Shown in pieces: positions 1 through 6,957 of a DNA stretch of 13,636 bases (position 1 is the first letter of the stretch; every line of letters starts with the position of its first letter). The notes under the pieces are model-generated. The model searched no databases and was not told the DNA's origin. It saw nothing but the letters and a program-made list of their open reading frames with translations. The translations under genes were made by a program, and so were the position numbers. Source of the stretch: DATLFA01 sp039934635 (GTDB lineage: Bacteria; Actinomycetota; Acidimicrobiia; Acidimicrobiales; WLNW01); the NCBI GenBank assembly GCA_039934635.1, contig JBDTLT010000145.1, positions 1 through 13,636 of the forward strand, given 5' to 3'.

Positions 1-505
1 GCGCGCCGGGAGGACCGGGAGGCGCGCCCGGAGGTCGCGGCGGGGTCGGCGGCGCACCCGGGGCACCGGGAGGCGCGCCCGGAGGTCGCTGGGGACCACC
101 GGGAGGACCGGGGGGCGCACCGGGAGCACCCGGCGGCGATCCGGGAGGACCAGGCGCACCCGGCGGGCGCGGCGGCCCACCGGGAGCGCCACCCGGAGCA
201 CCGGGCATGCCAGTGGCCGGTCGCTCTATGGGCGCCCGTTCGCCGACGTCGAGATAAGCCATCTTCTGTACGCGATCGAGGAAGCTCGGCTTCTTCACAT
301 CGGGGTCAGGCGTCGTCGCCGCCGAAGGCGCTCCCGGAGGAGCACCCGGTGGACGCGGCGGACCACCCGGAGAACCAGGGGCCGCGCCAGGAGCACCCGG
401 CGGCGCGCTGCCGCGCTGGCCGGTCCATTCGAGGAAACCGCCACACGAGCCGCAGAACGAGTCCGTGTCGTTGTTTCCGACGCCGCAGTTCTTGCAGACG
501 ATCAT
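1..505 (-). CDS. Zinc-ribbon protein with Pro/Gly/Ala-rich tracts, 3' partial
   Basis: The frame is open from an ATG at 505 to the window edge: 168 residues, C-terminus missing. It opens with a short zinc ribbon, with cysteine pairs CKNC (C4, C7) and CGSC (C18, C21) followed by a Trp at 27. Two low-complexity tracts follow, residues 33-62 and 101-168, built from GAP, PPG and RPPGAPPG units. Between them lies a more ordinary stretch (about 70-96, with SFLDRVQKMAYLDVGERAP). The repeats are collagen-like but glycine does not hold a strict every-third-residue phase, so a flexible or polyproline-type rod is as likely as a triple helix. The start lies 7 nt after the tail-protein stop. No clear Shine-Dalgarno is visible, so translation is probably coupled. 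Function is unknown. Its position after the baseplate genes suggests an accessory, adaptor or surface-exposed particle component. That role is inference. Confidence 0.85.
   Translation of the reverse strand, partial: MIVCKNCGVGNNDTDSFCGSCGGFLEWTGQRGSAPPGAPGAAPGSPGGPPRPPGAPPGAPSAATTPDPDVKKPSFLDRVQKMAYLDVGERAPIERPATGMPGAPGGAPGGPPRPPGAPGPPGSPPGAPGAPPGPPGGPQRPPGAPPGAPGAPPTPPRPPGAPPGPPGA
14..89. repeat. Exact 25-bp direct repeat (51-bp period) within Pro/Gly-rich coding tract
   Basis: Positions 14-38 and 65-89 are identical over 25 bp, offset by 51 bp, inside the Pro/Gly/Ala-rich part of the zinc-ribbon gene. A 51-bp step equals 17 codons, so it keeps the reading frame but is not a multiple of a Gly-X-Y triplet. 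This fits expansion by unequal recombination or slippage. Confidence 0.75.
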
Positions 506-512
506 GCGCGGA

Positions 513-1055
513 TCAGTCCGCGCGCACGAGGTCGATTCGATGCACGACGTGCGCCGGCTTGGCCGCGGTCACGATGGCTTCGAGACCGGCCATGCTCACA
601 CGATCGGGATCGGCGACGGCGACCCGCACATACACGCTCGGCGGCGCGCTGCCAGGGGGAGCCGTGTTGGGAGTCGAAGACCAGATACAGGCTCCGCTCT
701 CGACCACATGCACCGTCCCTTGTGTGTAGATCTCGACCTCGGCTTCGAGACCGGCGGCCGTGCCCCGCAGACGGTACACCTTCACCGCCTCTGACACGAA
801 CGTTCGCTGACGCGCGAGTGGCCAGTCTTCGTCGATGGCGAGACCGACCCAACCGGCGAGCCATTCGAGGAAGTCGAACGGGCTCAGCGTCGGGTCGACG
901 TATGCGTCAAGACAATCGAGTGTCGTGAAAAGCGGTGCGAGCACACTGTCGAACGCGGCTGTGAACTGCTGCGTGAACAGATCCTCTTGAAAAATCGCGG
1001 GCATCTGCTCGATCACGGGAGCAGGCGAGACGAGCCCTTCAAGACGGCCCCGCAT
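513..1055 (-). CDS. Phage tail protein, TIGR02242/P2 gpI-like baseplate component
   Basis: A 180-aa protein resembling the phage tail protein domain family (TIGR02242), the eCIS relatives of P2 gpI-type wedge proteins that link the baseplate J-like protein to the periphery. Residues about 15-110 carry the recognisable pattern: an acidic helix (FQEDLFTQQFTAAFDSVLAP), the segment YVDPTLSPFDFLEWLAGWVG, and VYRLRGTAAGLE, which is typical of the family. The ATG at 1055 sits in a TGATG junction with the stop of the preceding gene. A GTG at 1058 would add one residue and give a GTGA overlap, and the sequence does not decide between them. Either way translation is coupled to the J-like gene. The C-terminal third (about 125-180) is less characteristic. 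Family confidence is high; exact placement in the particle is inferred. Confidence 0.88.
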   Translation of the reverse strand: MRGRLEGLVSPAPVIEQMPAIFQEDLFTQQFTAAFDSVLAPLFTTLDCLDAYVDPTLSPFDFLEWLAGWVGLAIDEDWPLARQRTFVSEAVKVYRLRGTAAGLEAEVEIYTQGTVHVVESGACIWSSTPNTAPPGSAPPSVYVRVAVADPDRVSMAGLEAIVTAAKPAHVVHRIDLVRAD

Positions 1056-3004
1056 CACGCGCCGTCCACACGCACTTGATGTTCGTACGACACGACGAGG
1101 CTGTCGGGCTCGAGCACGATGCGAGCGGTCGCTGGGCCGCGCTCCCCCGTCACCGGATTTGCGCCGAAGAGGCGCACGTCTTCCACCACGTCGACCCCGG
1201 GCACGCCTTGCAGCACTGCGAACGCGTCACCGGATTGCACCGGACGTCCCCACGGCCAGCCAGTGCCGTCGGGGCCGCCGACGAGCGGATTGAAGTACTT
1301 ACCGAGACGCTCGAGCGCCTCGCTGCGGATCCGCTCGACGTCGGCGCGGGGCCGCGCCCGCAACTGCGCCACGATCGTGACCCCGCGGTAGAGCGGCGGC
1401 TCGATGACCACGCGTGTACCGATCAACCGTGCGCTGTCGAGTTCTTCGCGGATCGCCTCGAGCGACGATGTCGGCGGCACGAGCTCTTCGAAGCGCACCT
1501 GTCCGCGCACGGTCTGCGCCGCGGGCACGACCAAGACCCGCACACCACCGGCTTCCGCTTCGTTGTTCGCGGCGATGCAACGTACGCGCGCGATCTCGGG
1601 TGCCGCAGCACGGGCGAGTTGTTCGAAGTCCTCGGCAGTCACGGCGCGGCTGCGCGTGCGCAGGAGTATCGGGCCGCGCGCTTTGGCCTCGTCGAGCGTT
1701 TCGCCTTCGACGCCGCCTACCGCAGGACGGCGGTTCTCGACCGACGCCACGAAAGGAATCGACGACTTCAACGTCCGGATCGCGCCTTTCGACACGTTGC
1801 CGAGGCGCCCACCGCCGACGGCGTAGCTCGGGAGTTGGATCAATGCACCCTTCGGCGGCGTGGCGCCGTAGCGCCGTAGCGTTCCGTCCACTTCGCGCAC
1901 TGCGGGACCGAAGCAGATCTCGGCGGCGACGGCGTCGACCACGAAATGGCGGTCGTCGGGACCGCTGGCGGCGAAGTGCTCGACCTCTGTCCACTCCTCC
2001 CAGCCGTGTTCTGTCGTGACGTGCAGGCGGAGCGCGTCGCCGGCCCGCAAGATGGGCGAGCGTTGCGCGACGAATCGCTCGCCGGGAGTGCCTTCCGACG
2101 CGCCAAGCGTTTCGTCCTGGATCAACTCTGCGTGAACTGCGCCGATCGTGCCTCCGACGGTAGATGCCTCCAACGCGCGGATCACGGGCGACGAGGTGTA
2201 CGACGGCTCCCCTGGTTCCGACGCGCGGACCCGCGCCCGCAACCAACCGGCTCTGCGGTCGTTCAACACCGCGGCCCGATGCGAGGGCGGAACGTGGAGG
2301 ACAACGGCGCCCGCGCGGTTGAGACCACCGGTCTCGTCGCGGTCGACTTCGCAGCGGTCCCACGCTTCGCCCGACCAGGCCTCCCAGATGAGCGGTGGGT
2401 TGGTCGGATCGACGCCGATGCCTTCAACCGAGCAGTCGAACTGCAACATCACCGCGCAACGCGGTACCGCCTCGCTGAGCGCGATCATCATCACGTCGCC
2501 GGGGACGGGCACCGGAGAGAACGCTCCGAATGACGCCCGCAGATGGAGTCGGTCGGTCTGGTCGACGTGTTGTCCGCTACCGAGCGCTTCGGTGGAAACC
2601 GATTCCATCACGCAGCCGACAATGCGCAACTCGTCGACCGTCGAGAACACAACTGCGTCTTCTTGCTCGCTGCGCAACGTCGCCACATTCGTCCCCGCAG
2701 GTATGGCCAAGGGACCTTCGGCCGCGGTCGAAAGCCAGAATGTGACCTCGGTGCGTGCGGCTGTGGGCGGAAACAAGCGCAGACCGATCAGTTCGAGGAA
2801 CTTCACGTACAAGCGATCAGGCACACGATTTAGCCGATACATCAACAGGTCTGTCATGTACGCGAAAGTCTCGATCAGGGTCACACCAGGGTCCGACACG
2901 TTCTGATCGGTCCAATCGGGGCAGCGCTGCATCACCATCCGCTTGGCTTCGTCCACGAGCTCTTGAAAGCGTCGGTCGTCGAGATTCGGTGCCGGCAACG
3001 CCAT
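1055..3004 (-). CDS. Putative baseplate assembly protein, J/gp47-like (TIGR02243)
   Basis: A 649-aa homologue of the large baseplate wedge protein of contractile tails (P2 gpJ, T4 gp6 and PVC Pvc11-like role), which forms the ring around the central hub and triggers sheath contraction. The opening MALPAPNLDDRRFQELVDEAKR is the family's usual N-terminus. Residues about 90-130 contain the baseplate_J-type LAIPAGTNVATLRSEQ segment. The second half holds a typical GETLDEAKARGPILLRTRSR followed by AVTAEDFEQLARAA. The ATG at 3004 is chosen because it matches the family start and lies 1 nt after the gp25 stop. An in-frame TTG at 3025 would add seven residues that overlap gp25. The gene ends in a TGATG junction with the next one. 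Family assignment is strong. Confidence 0.93.
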   Translation of the reverse strand: MALPAPNLDDRRFQELVDEAKRMVMQRCPDWTDQNVSDPGVTLIETFAYMTDLLMYRLNRVPDRLYVKFLELIGLRLFPPTAARTEVTFWLSTAAEGPLAIPAGTNVATLRSEQEDAVVFSTVDELRIVGCVMESVSTEALGSGQHVDQTDRLHLRASFGAFSPVPVPGDVMMIALSEAVPRCAVMLQFDCSVEGIGVDPTNPPLIWEAWSGEAWDRCEVDRDETGGLNRAGAVVLHVPPSHRAAVLNDRRAGWLRARVRASEPGEPSYTSSPVIRALEASTVGGTIGAVHAELIQDETLGASEGTPGERFVAQRSPILRAGDALRLHVTTEHGWEEWTEVEHFAASGPDDRHFVVDAVAAEICFGPAVREVDGTLRRYGATPPKGALIQLPSYAVGGGRLGNVSKGAIRTLKSSIPFVASVENRRPAVGGVEGETLDEAKARGPILLRTRSRAVTAEDFEQLARAAAPEIARVRCIAANNEAEAGGVRVLVVPAAQTVRGQVRFEELVPPTSSLEAIREELDSARLIGTRVVIEPPLYRGVTIVAQLRARPRADVERIRSEALERLGKYFNPLVGGPDGTGWPWGRPVQSGDAFAVLQGVPGVDVVEDVRLFGANPVTGERGPATARIVLEPDSLVVSYEHQVRVDGA

Positions 3005-3005
3005 A

Positions 3006-3413
3006 TCAGTAGTCACTTCCGTCAACGGGGATCGTGTAAAAGGGGAACACCAGATTGCGCCGATCGTTGGTGTCCTTGGTCGCGTACTGAATATCGAGAT
3101 AGACCACCGAACGGTCCGAGTCGTCGGCGATCACGCGCACGTCCTTCACATCGACGCGCGGCTCCCACCGGCCGAGCGCGCTGCGCACCTCGTGCGCGAG
3201 CGCGGCATACATCGACGGAGTCGTTTCGCGGAACACAAAGTCGCGCAATCGGCTGCCGAACTCCGGGCGCATCGGTCGCTCACCGGGATAGGTGAGCAAG
3301 ATGATGCGCATCGCTTCTTCGAGCTCGCGCTCGTGCCGCACGAGCGCGATACCACCCGAGCCGTTGACGCGCGGCGGGAAGGCCCAACCGGCACCTACGA
3401 AATCGCCTTCCAT
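3006..3413 (-). CDS. GPW/gp25 family baseplate wedge protein
   Basis: A 135-aa protein with the GPW_gp25 fold, the small wedge component at the baseplate-sheath interface that primes sheath polymerisation in T4, T6SS and eCIS. Diagnostic stretches are ELEEAMRIILLTYPGERPMR at about residues 30-49, then PEFGSRLRDFVFRET, and a hydrophobic C-terminal strand LVFPFYTIPVDG. Length is normal for the family. The ATG at 3413 follows a good Shine-Dalgarno (GGAGAG, 5 nt upstream). It has its own ribosome site because 46 nt separate it from the preceding VgrG-like gene, one of the largest gaps in the operon. The stop lies 1 nt before the next start. Confidence 0.94.
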   Translation of the reverse strand: MEGDFVGAGWAFPPRVNGSGGIALVRHERELEEAMRIILLTYPGERPMRPEFGSRLRDFVFRETTPSMYAALAHEVRSALGRWEPRVDVKDVRVIADDSDRSVVYLDIQYATKDTNDRRNLVFPFYTIPVDGSDY

Positions 3414-3439
3414 AAATCTCTCCGAACTCTCCGCTCAAA

Positions 3440-3457
3440 GGGCCGCTCGGGCCGCTC
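3440..3457. repeat. Tandem 9-bp direct repeat between VgrG-like and gp25 genes
   Basis: Two adjacent exact copies of GGGCCGCTC (3440-3448 and 3449-3457) fill much of the 46-nt spacer between the VgrG-like stop and the gp25 ribosome-binding site. In the transcript each copy reads GAGCGGCCC. It could be a recent slippage duplication or part of a weak structure. No function is assigned. Confidence 0.7.
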
Positions 3458-3459
3458 TC

Positions 3460-5352
3460 TCAGTTGAGTTTGATGACGCTGCCCTTGATCTCGACCGTGC
3501 CGGGCGATCCGTCGATCGACACCCCGGCACCGCCTTTGATCGACACCTTGCCCTGTGGCGACGCCTCCAACGAGATGTTGCCCGTGGCCTTCACCGAAAT
3601 GCTTCCGCCCGGCCCGCTCTGTTCGATCACGATCTTCGACGGCGGCGTTGACGAGTCGCACAGAATCTTGATCTCGCCGTTCTTCTTGTCGACGACGATC
3701 TGCACCTTGTTGTCCTTGTCGCCGATCGTGATCGACGACTTCGTGGGCACTGGCCCTTGGTCTTCGTCTTCGAACACCAGTCGATTGCCGAGCCGGCTCA
3801 CGAATCCGCGTTTGGCCACTTGCGTCAGAGGCCCGGCGGTCTTCACCGCGCCCGCAACAAGATCGTGCTCGGTCTTGCCGTTGATCACGCCGGCGAGAAC
3901 GTACGGGCGGCGCACGTCGCCGAACTCGAAACCGACCAGAACCTCGTCCGCGACCTCGGGCAAGAATAACCCGCCCCATTTCTTGCCCATGCCGTACTGC
4001 GCGACTCGCGCCCAGTCGGATTCGTAGTTCGGCGCCAGCCACGGAAAGGCCACTCGCACGCGGCCCATCTTCTCGGGATCGTTGTTGTTGGTGACCACTG
4101 CCGGGACCAAGCCGTTGATCGTTCGGCCGTTGCCGTTGCTCTCGGCATTCGTCGCCAGCCCGAGCAACGAACGATCGTGACGGCCGCTCACGACGAACCG
4201 GGTACGGAACCCGCCGTCGTCGGGGACGAAGCTATGGCGCGCGTTGGTCACGACCCACGAACCCTTGAACTCCTCCGGCACGCCCTCGATCGTGACCGCT
4301 TTGCCCGGCTGGATCTCGCCGTCGCCGTAGGCGACTCCTTCGGCTTCGGCGAACGTGCTCCCGATCTGCTCGGCGTATCCTTTCGCCACCTCGTCGGCCG
4401 CGGTCTGTGCCGACGATCCGCGGTGCAATGGCCGATCGACGAGCAGCCGCGCACTGGCGCTCGGCGCCAAGCCGAAGTCCGGCATCCCCGGGATCTTCGG
4501 CAGTGTGATCGTGGGGATCGGTGACGACGGGAACGCTTGCGCCAACTTGGCCGGATCGTGCTTGAGCTTCGCGGTCGACGTCTTGATCGGAGCCGAGCCG
4601 ACGACGACGGTCGCCGACTCCGGATCCCATACGCGTACCTCGACATCGGTGACTTGTCCCGATGACGAAACGCGTGGGCGAAAGCTGATGAGGTTCTTCT
4701 TGAAGGTCAGCTTCAGCGTGCCGCCGGGCAGTGGCACCAGCGACGAGAGCCCGCCCGCGGCGCCACCCTCTTCCGCCTTCGATGCCTTGCGCCAGTAGAA
4801 CTTGCCGTTGGCGACACCGGTCTCGAAACCAATCTCGTGTGCCCGCTGCTTGAGGAAATCCCAATCGGTCTGCGCGACCTGTGACATGTGCTTGTGCGTG
4901 GTCTGACCGTCATCGATCGTGATGTCCTTCGGGGAGAACTTCGCGTCGAGCGCGATCTTCTTCGCGATGTCGGCGTCGGACATATCGACGAAGGTTCGGG
5001 TTCGACTGATGCGCTGGAACCGGTGCGACTTGTCGTAGCCACGGATGATCGTGTGCATCACATGGCCCTCGTAGTCGCCTTCGATCGCCGTGACTTCGCC
5101 GGCAATGAGCTTTGCGGCCATGGTGTTCGACGCGGCACCGCCGAATATTTCGACCGTGCTGCCGATGTGCACGTCACCCAACATTTCGTTGTCGCTGTCG
5201 TCGAACGCGATCTCGAACATGTCCGGCAGATGGAGGTGCGCGTCGACAACCGTGTGCACGAGCTTGCGTCGTTTCGCCTCGGGCAACTCCTTGCCATCGA
5301 TCACGATGGTCGGAGTGACGTGACCCGAATGATCCTCTTCGCCGAGCGCCAT
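3460..5352 (-). CDS. VgrG-like hub/spike protein (gpD/gp27 plus gp5-type OB fold and needle)
   Basis: A 630-aa VgrG-related protein equivalent to Pvc8, the central hub and spike that plugs the tube and pierces the target membrane. Residues about 10-380 correspond to the phage late control D / gp27-like hub (for example YDKSHRFQRISRTRTFVDMS and TDWDFLKQRAHEIGFE). Residues about 414-495 are the gp5/baseplate V-type OB fold, with DPEKMGRVRVAFPW, FLPEVADEVLVGFEFGD and RRPYVLAGVINGK. The last ~100 residues alternate hydrophobic and polar residues (ISVKATGNISLEASPQGKVS), as expected for a beta-helical needle. There is no C-terminal effector extension. The ATG at 5352 is preferred over a GTG at 5382 because AAGGAG lies 8 nt upstream and because the longer form would overlap the LysM gene. 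Family assignment is strong. Confidence 0.94.
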   Translation of the reverse strand: MALGEEDHSGHVTPTIVIDGKELPEAKRRKLVHTVVDAHLHLPDMFEIAFDDSDNEMLGDVHIGSTVEIFGGAASNTMAAKLIAGEVTAIEGDYEGHVMHTIIRGYDKSHRFQRISRTRTFVDMSDADIAKKIALDAKFSPKDITIDDGQTTHKHMSQVAQTDWDFLKQRAHEIGFETGVANGKFYWRKASKAEEGGAAGGLSSLVPLPGGTLKLTFKKNLISFRPRVSSSGQVTDVEVRVWDPESATVVVGSAPIKTSTAKLKHDPAKLAQAFPSSPIPTITLPKIPGMPDFGLAPSASARLLVDRPLHRGSSAQTAADEVAKGYAEQIGSTFAEAEGVAYGDGEIQPGKAVTIEGVPEEFKGSWVVTNARHSFVPDDGGFRTRFVVSGRHDRSLLGLATNAESNGNGRTINGLVPAVVTNNNDPEKMGRVRVAFPWLAPNYESDWARVAQYGMGKKWGGLFLPEVADEVLVGFEFGDVRRPYVLAGVINGKTEHDLVAGAVKTAGPLTQVAKRGFVSRLGNRLVFEDEDQGPVPTKSSITIGDKDNKVQIVVDKKNGEIKILCDSSTPPSKIVIEQSGPGGSISVKATGNISLEASPQGKVSIKGGAGVSIDGSPGTVEIKGSVIKLN

Positions 5353-5356
5353 CGCA

Positions 5357-6037
5357 TCAGCTCCTTGCCGCCGAGATCTCACTCACGCTCGGCAAGAACA
5401 ACACCGAGCCCGGTGCGGTGCGGAAAGGATCGTCGATGCCATTGGCGTCGGCGATTGCGCGCCAGAGCCCGGGATGCCCGTAGTTCTGTGCCGCGATCAA
5501 CGGCAGTGACTCGCCGTGGCTCACGACGTGGCGTTTGCGACCGGGTAGGCCGCCCGAAGTCGGGTTGGTCGGGATCATCCCGAGCAAGCTCGGCTCTTCG
5601 GAGAGTTGAAAGTCGACGGCACCTCTATTCGGTTCGCCCGTCCGGTCGAATCGTTCGTAGGTGATCGTCGCCGTCTTGAGTACGCACTCCATGAGGAACG
5701 GGCCCCACATGAAGATCAAGGTGGGCTGCTTCGACGTCAGATTCATTCGGCCATCGCTGAGTGCGCCCAGCGCCGCGCCGATGGCCTTCCCGAGCATGCC
5801 GCCACCGGGTTCGCACCACGCCAAGAGTTGCTCGGCGCGACCCTTCACGTCCGCGCCTTCGAGGTATGCCTTGGTCACCGTCAACTGCGCGGGGCTCGCC
5901 TTCTTCGTCGAGCCTTTGGTTCCGCCGGTGGCGCCATTTGTCATTTCGGCGGTGCGCTTGACCGTGAGCCCTTCGGGGTTGAAGTCGAAGGCGACCGACT
6001 CCGCCGGTATCAACTTGTTGATCAGTTGCGCCTTCAT
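5357..6037 (-). CDS. LysM-containing eCIS tube/baseplate adaptor (Pvc7-like)
   Basis: A 226-aa protein of the contractile injection system tube/LysM family (Pvc7; analogous to T4 gp53), which clamps the baseplate around the hub and tube. The N-terminal ~150 residues carry the tube-associated domain: FNPEGLTVKRTAEM near residue 20, then QPTLIFMWGPFLMECVLKTA and a following beta hairpin. The C-terminal ~50 residues form a single LysM-like module (VVSHGESLPLIAAQNYGHPG, then LWRAIADANGIDDP and PGSVLFLPSV). In such particles LysM is usually a structural fold and need not bind peptidoglycan here. The ATG at 6037 forms a TGATG junction with the preceding gene. A GTG at 6040 is an equally possible start one codon longer. 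AAGGG lies 5-8 nt upstream of the two candidates. Confidence 0.9.
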   Translation of the reverse strand: MKAQLINKLIPAESVAFDFNPEGLTVKRTAEMTNGATGGTKGSTKKASPAQLTVTKAYLEGADVKGRAEQLLAWCEPGGGMLGKAIGAALGALSDGRMNLTSKQPTLIFMWGPFLMECVLKTATITYERFDRTGEPNRGAVDFQLSEEPSLLGMIPTNPTSGGLPGRKRHVVSHGESLPLIAAQNYGHPGLWRAIADANGIDDPFRTAPGSVLFLPSVSEISAARS

Positions 6038-6465
6038 CACAAGAACCCTTCATGTACGAGATCGAGGGTCTCGAGCGCCACTTCGTGGTTCGTCGCGCTG
6101 AGCGCCGGGCCTTGCCATGCGAACGGCAATACGTTCTGCAACGACCAGCTCGCGACTTCTTCCTTGTGCGCGTCGAACAACGTGATCTTGGCGGTGCCGC
6201 CGGTGTCCTTGTCGACCATGCCCGCGAGCCACTTCATGACTTGCGCGGAACCTGACGACGTCATCGCCCGGCTGAGGGTGATCTTGGGATAGGTGATGCG
6301 CCCGGGCAGCCAGACAGTGCGGTCGTTGACACCGCCCTCCTTGCGCTCGACGAGCCCGAAGTTGACCGCGAGTCCTTTGCACGATGCCCAGCCGCCGAGA
6401 TCGACGCCGTCGACGACGACGGCAAAGCGCATGTTCAGCCCGAGCATCGCCGTTTCACTCAACAT
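6037..6465 (-). CDS. Phage T4 gp19-like tail tube protein, second accessory copy
   Basis: A 142-aa member of the T4 gp19-like tube family. It shares an architecture with the next upstream gene: an N-terminal beta strand followed by a Gly-Trp/Gly-Leu pair (DLGGWASCKGLAVNFGL), a conserved ITLSRAMTSSG segment, and a C-terminal LETLDLVHEGFL ending. Its position next to the LysM adaptor and VgrG-like hub suggests a specialised ring joining the tube to the hub, like Pvc5 or similar initiator tubes. That role is inference. The ATG at 6465 has AGGAG 6 nt upstream. A GTG at 6468 is possible but badly spaced. The stop overlaps the LysM start. Confidence 0.9.
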   Translation of the reverse strand: MLSETAMLGLNMRFAVVVDGVDLGGWASCKGLAVNFGLVERKEGGVNDRTVWLPGRITYPKITLSRAMTSSGSAQVMKWLAGMVDKDTGGTAKITLFDAHKEEVASWSLQNVLPFAWQGPALSATNHEVALETLDLVHEGFL

Positions 6466-6486
6466 CACGCACTCCTCTCTGCCGGC

Positions 6487-6496
6487 TGTTGCAACA
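6487..6496. repeat. Perfect 10-bp palindrome TGTTGCAACA between two tube genes
   Basis: A perfect palindrome abuts the stop codon of the upstream tube-like gene, inside the 31-nt spacer. It shares the GTTGC/GCAAC half-site seen repeatedly in the divergent promoter region near 11790-11852. It may be chance at this length. No function is assigned. Confidence 0.5.
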
Positions 6497-6949
6497 TCAC
6501 ATCTTGTCGTCGGCGAGGAAACCGAGATGGGTCAACTCGAGCGTCTCGATCGCGACTTTGCTCTGTGTCGCGTCGAATCCACCGATAGACCACTTGACCG
6601 GCAGCGCGTTGCGCAGCTCCCACGTGAACACCTTGGTGTTCTGCGCATCGCGCAACTCCACTTGGAGATTGCCGACGGTGAATTTCGTGGCTACCTCGTC
6701 GAGCCACTTCTTGACTTCCTCGGTGTCCTTCGCGTTCGCGGCGCGACTCAACTTCACGTTGGTGTACTTGGTGAAGCCCGGGAAGAACCAGCGTTGGTTC
6801 CACGAGTCACCCGCGCGATAGTCGGGGACTTCCCACGTGACGTCGAGTCCTTCGGCTTTGGCCCAGCTTCCGAGGCTGCGGCTGCTCGGGATGACGGTAA
6901 CGAGGAACCGATTGGCGAGACCCAGTTGCACGTCGTCTGCGATTGGCAC
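6497..6949 (-). CDS. Phage T4 gp19-like tail tube protein, first accessory copy
   Basis: A 150-aa tube-family protein. Recognisable features are the N-terminal LANRFLVTV strand, LGSWAKAEGLDVTWEV, the FPGFTKYTNVKLSRA segment, TEEVKKWLDEV, and the C-terminal IETLELTHLGFL. It is clearly a paralogue of the following gene and more distant from the main tube protein beside the sheath. The start is a GTG at 6949, supported by AGGAG 5 nt upstream and by the natural family N-terminus. It starts 8 nt after the DUF4157 stop. It probably forms a hub-proximal ring of the inner tube rather than the long stack. The family is certain; the position in the particle is inferred. Confidence 0.92.
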   Translation of the reverse strand: MPIADDVQLGLANRFLVTVIPSSRSLGSWAKAEGLDVTWEVPDYRAGDSWNQRWFFPGFTKYTNVKLSRAANAKDTEEVKKWLDEVATKFTVGNLQVELRDAQNTKVFTWELRNALPVKWSIGGFDATQSKVAIETLELTHLGFLADDKM

Positions 6950-6957
6950 GTTCGCTC

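Noticed and set aside
1..210. CRISPR array or VNTR in the GC-rich repeats at the left edge
   Set aside because: The repeats are irregular, lack spacers and read as Pro/Gly/Ala codons in an open frame that begins with a zinc ribbon.
1299..2363. 354-codon second minus-strand frame within the J-like gene
   Set aside because: Its composition is almost all Arg/Ala/Gly/Pro and it lies wholly inside a confidently identified gene in another frame.
3005..3025. TTG start at 3025 for the J-like gene
   Set aside because: It would overlap gp25 by 20 nt. ATG 3004 matches the family N-terminus and sits 1 nt after the gp25 stop.
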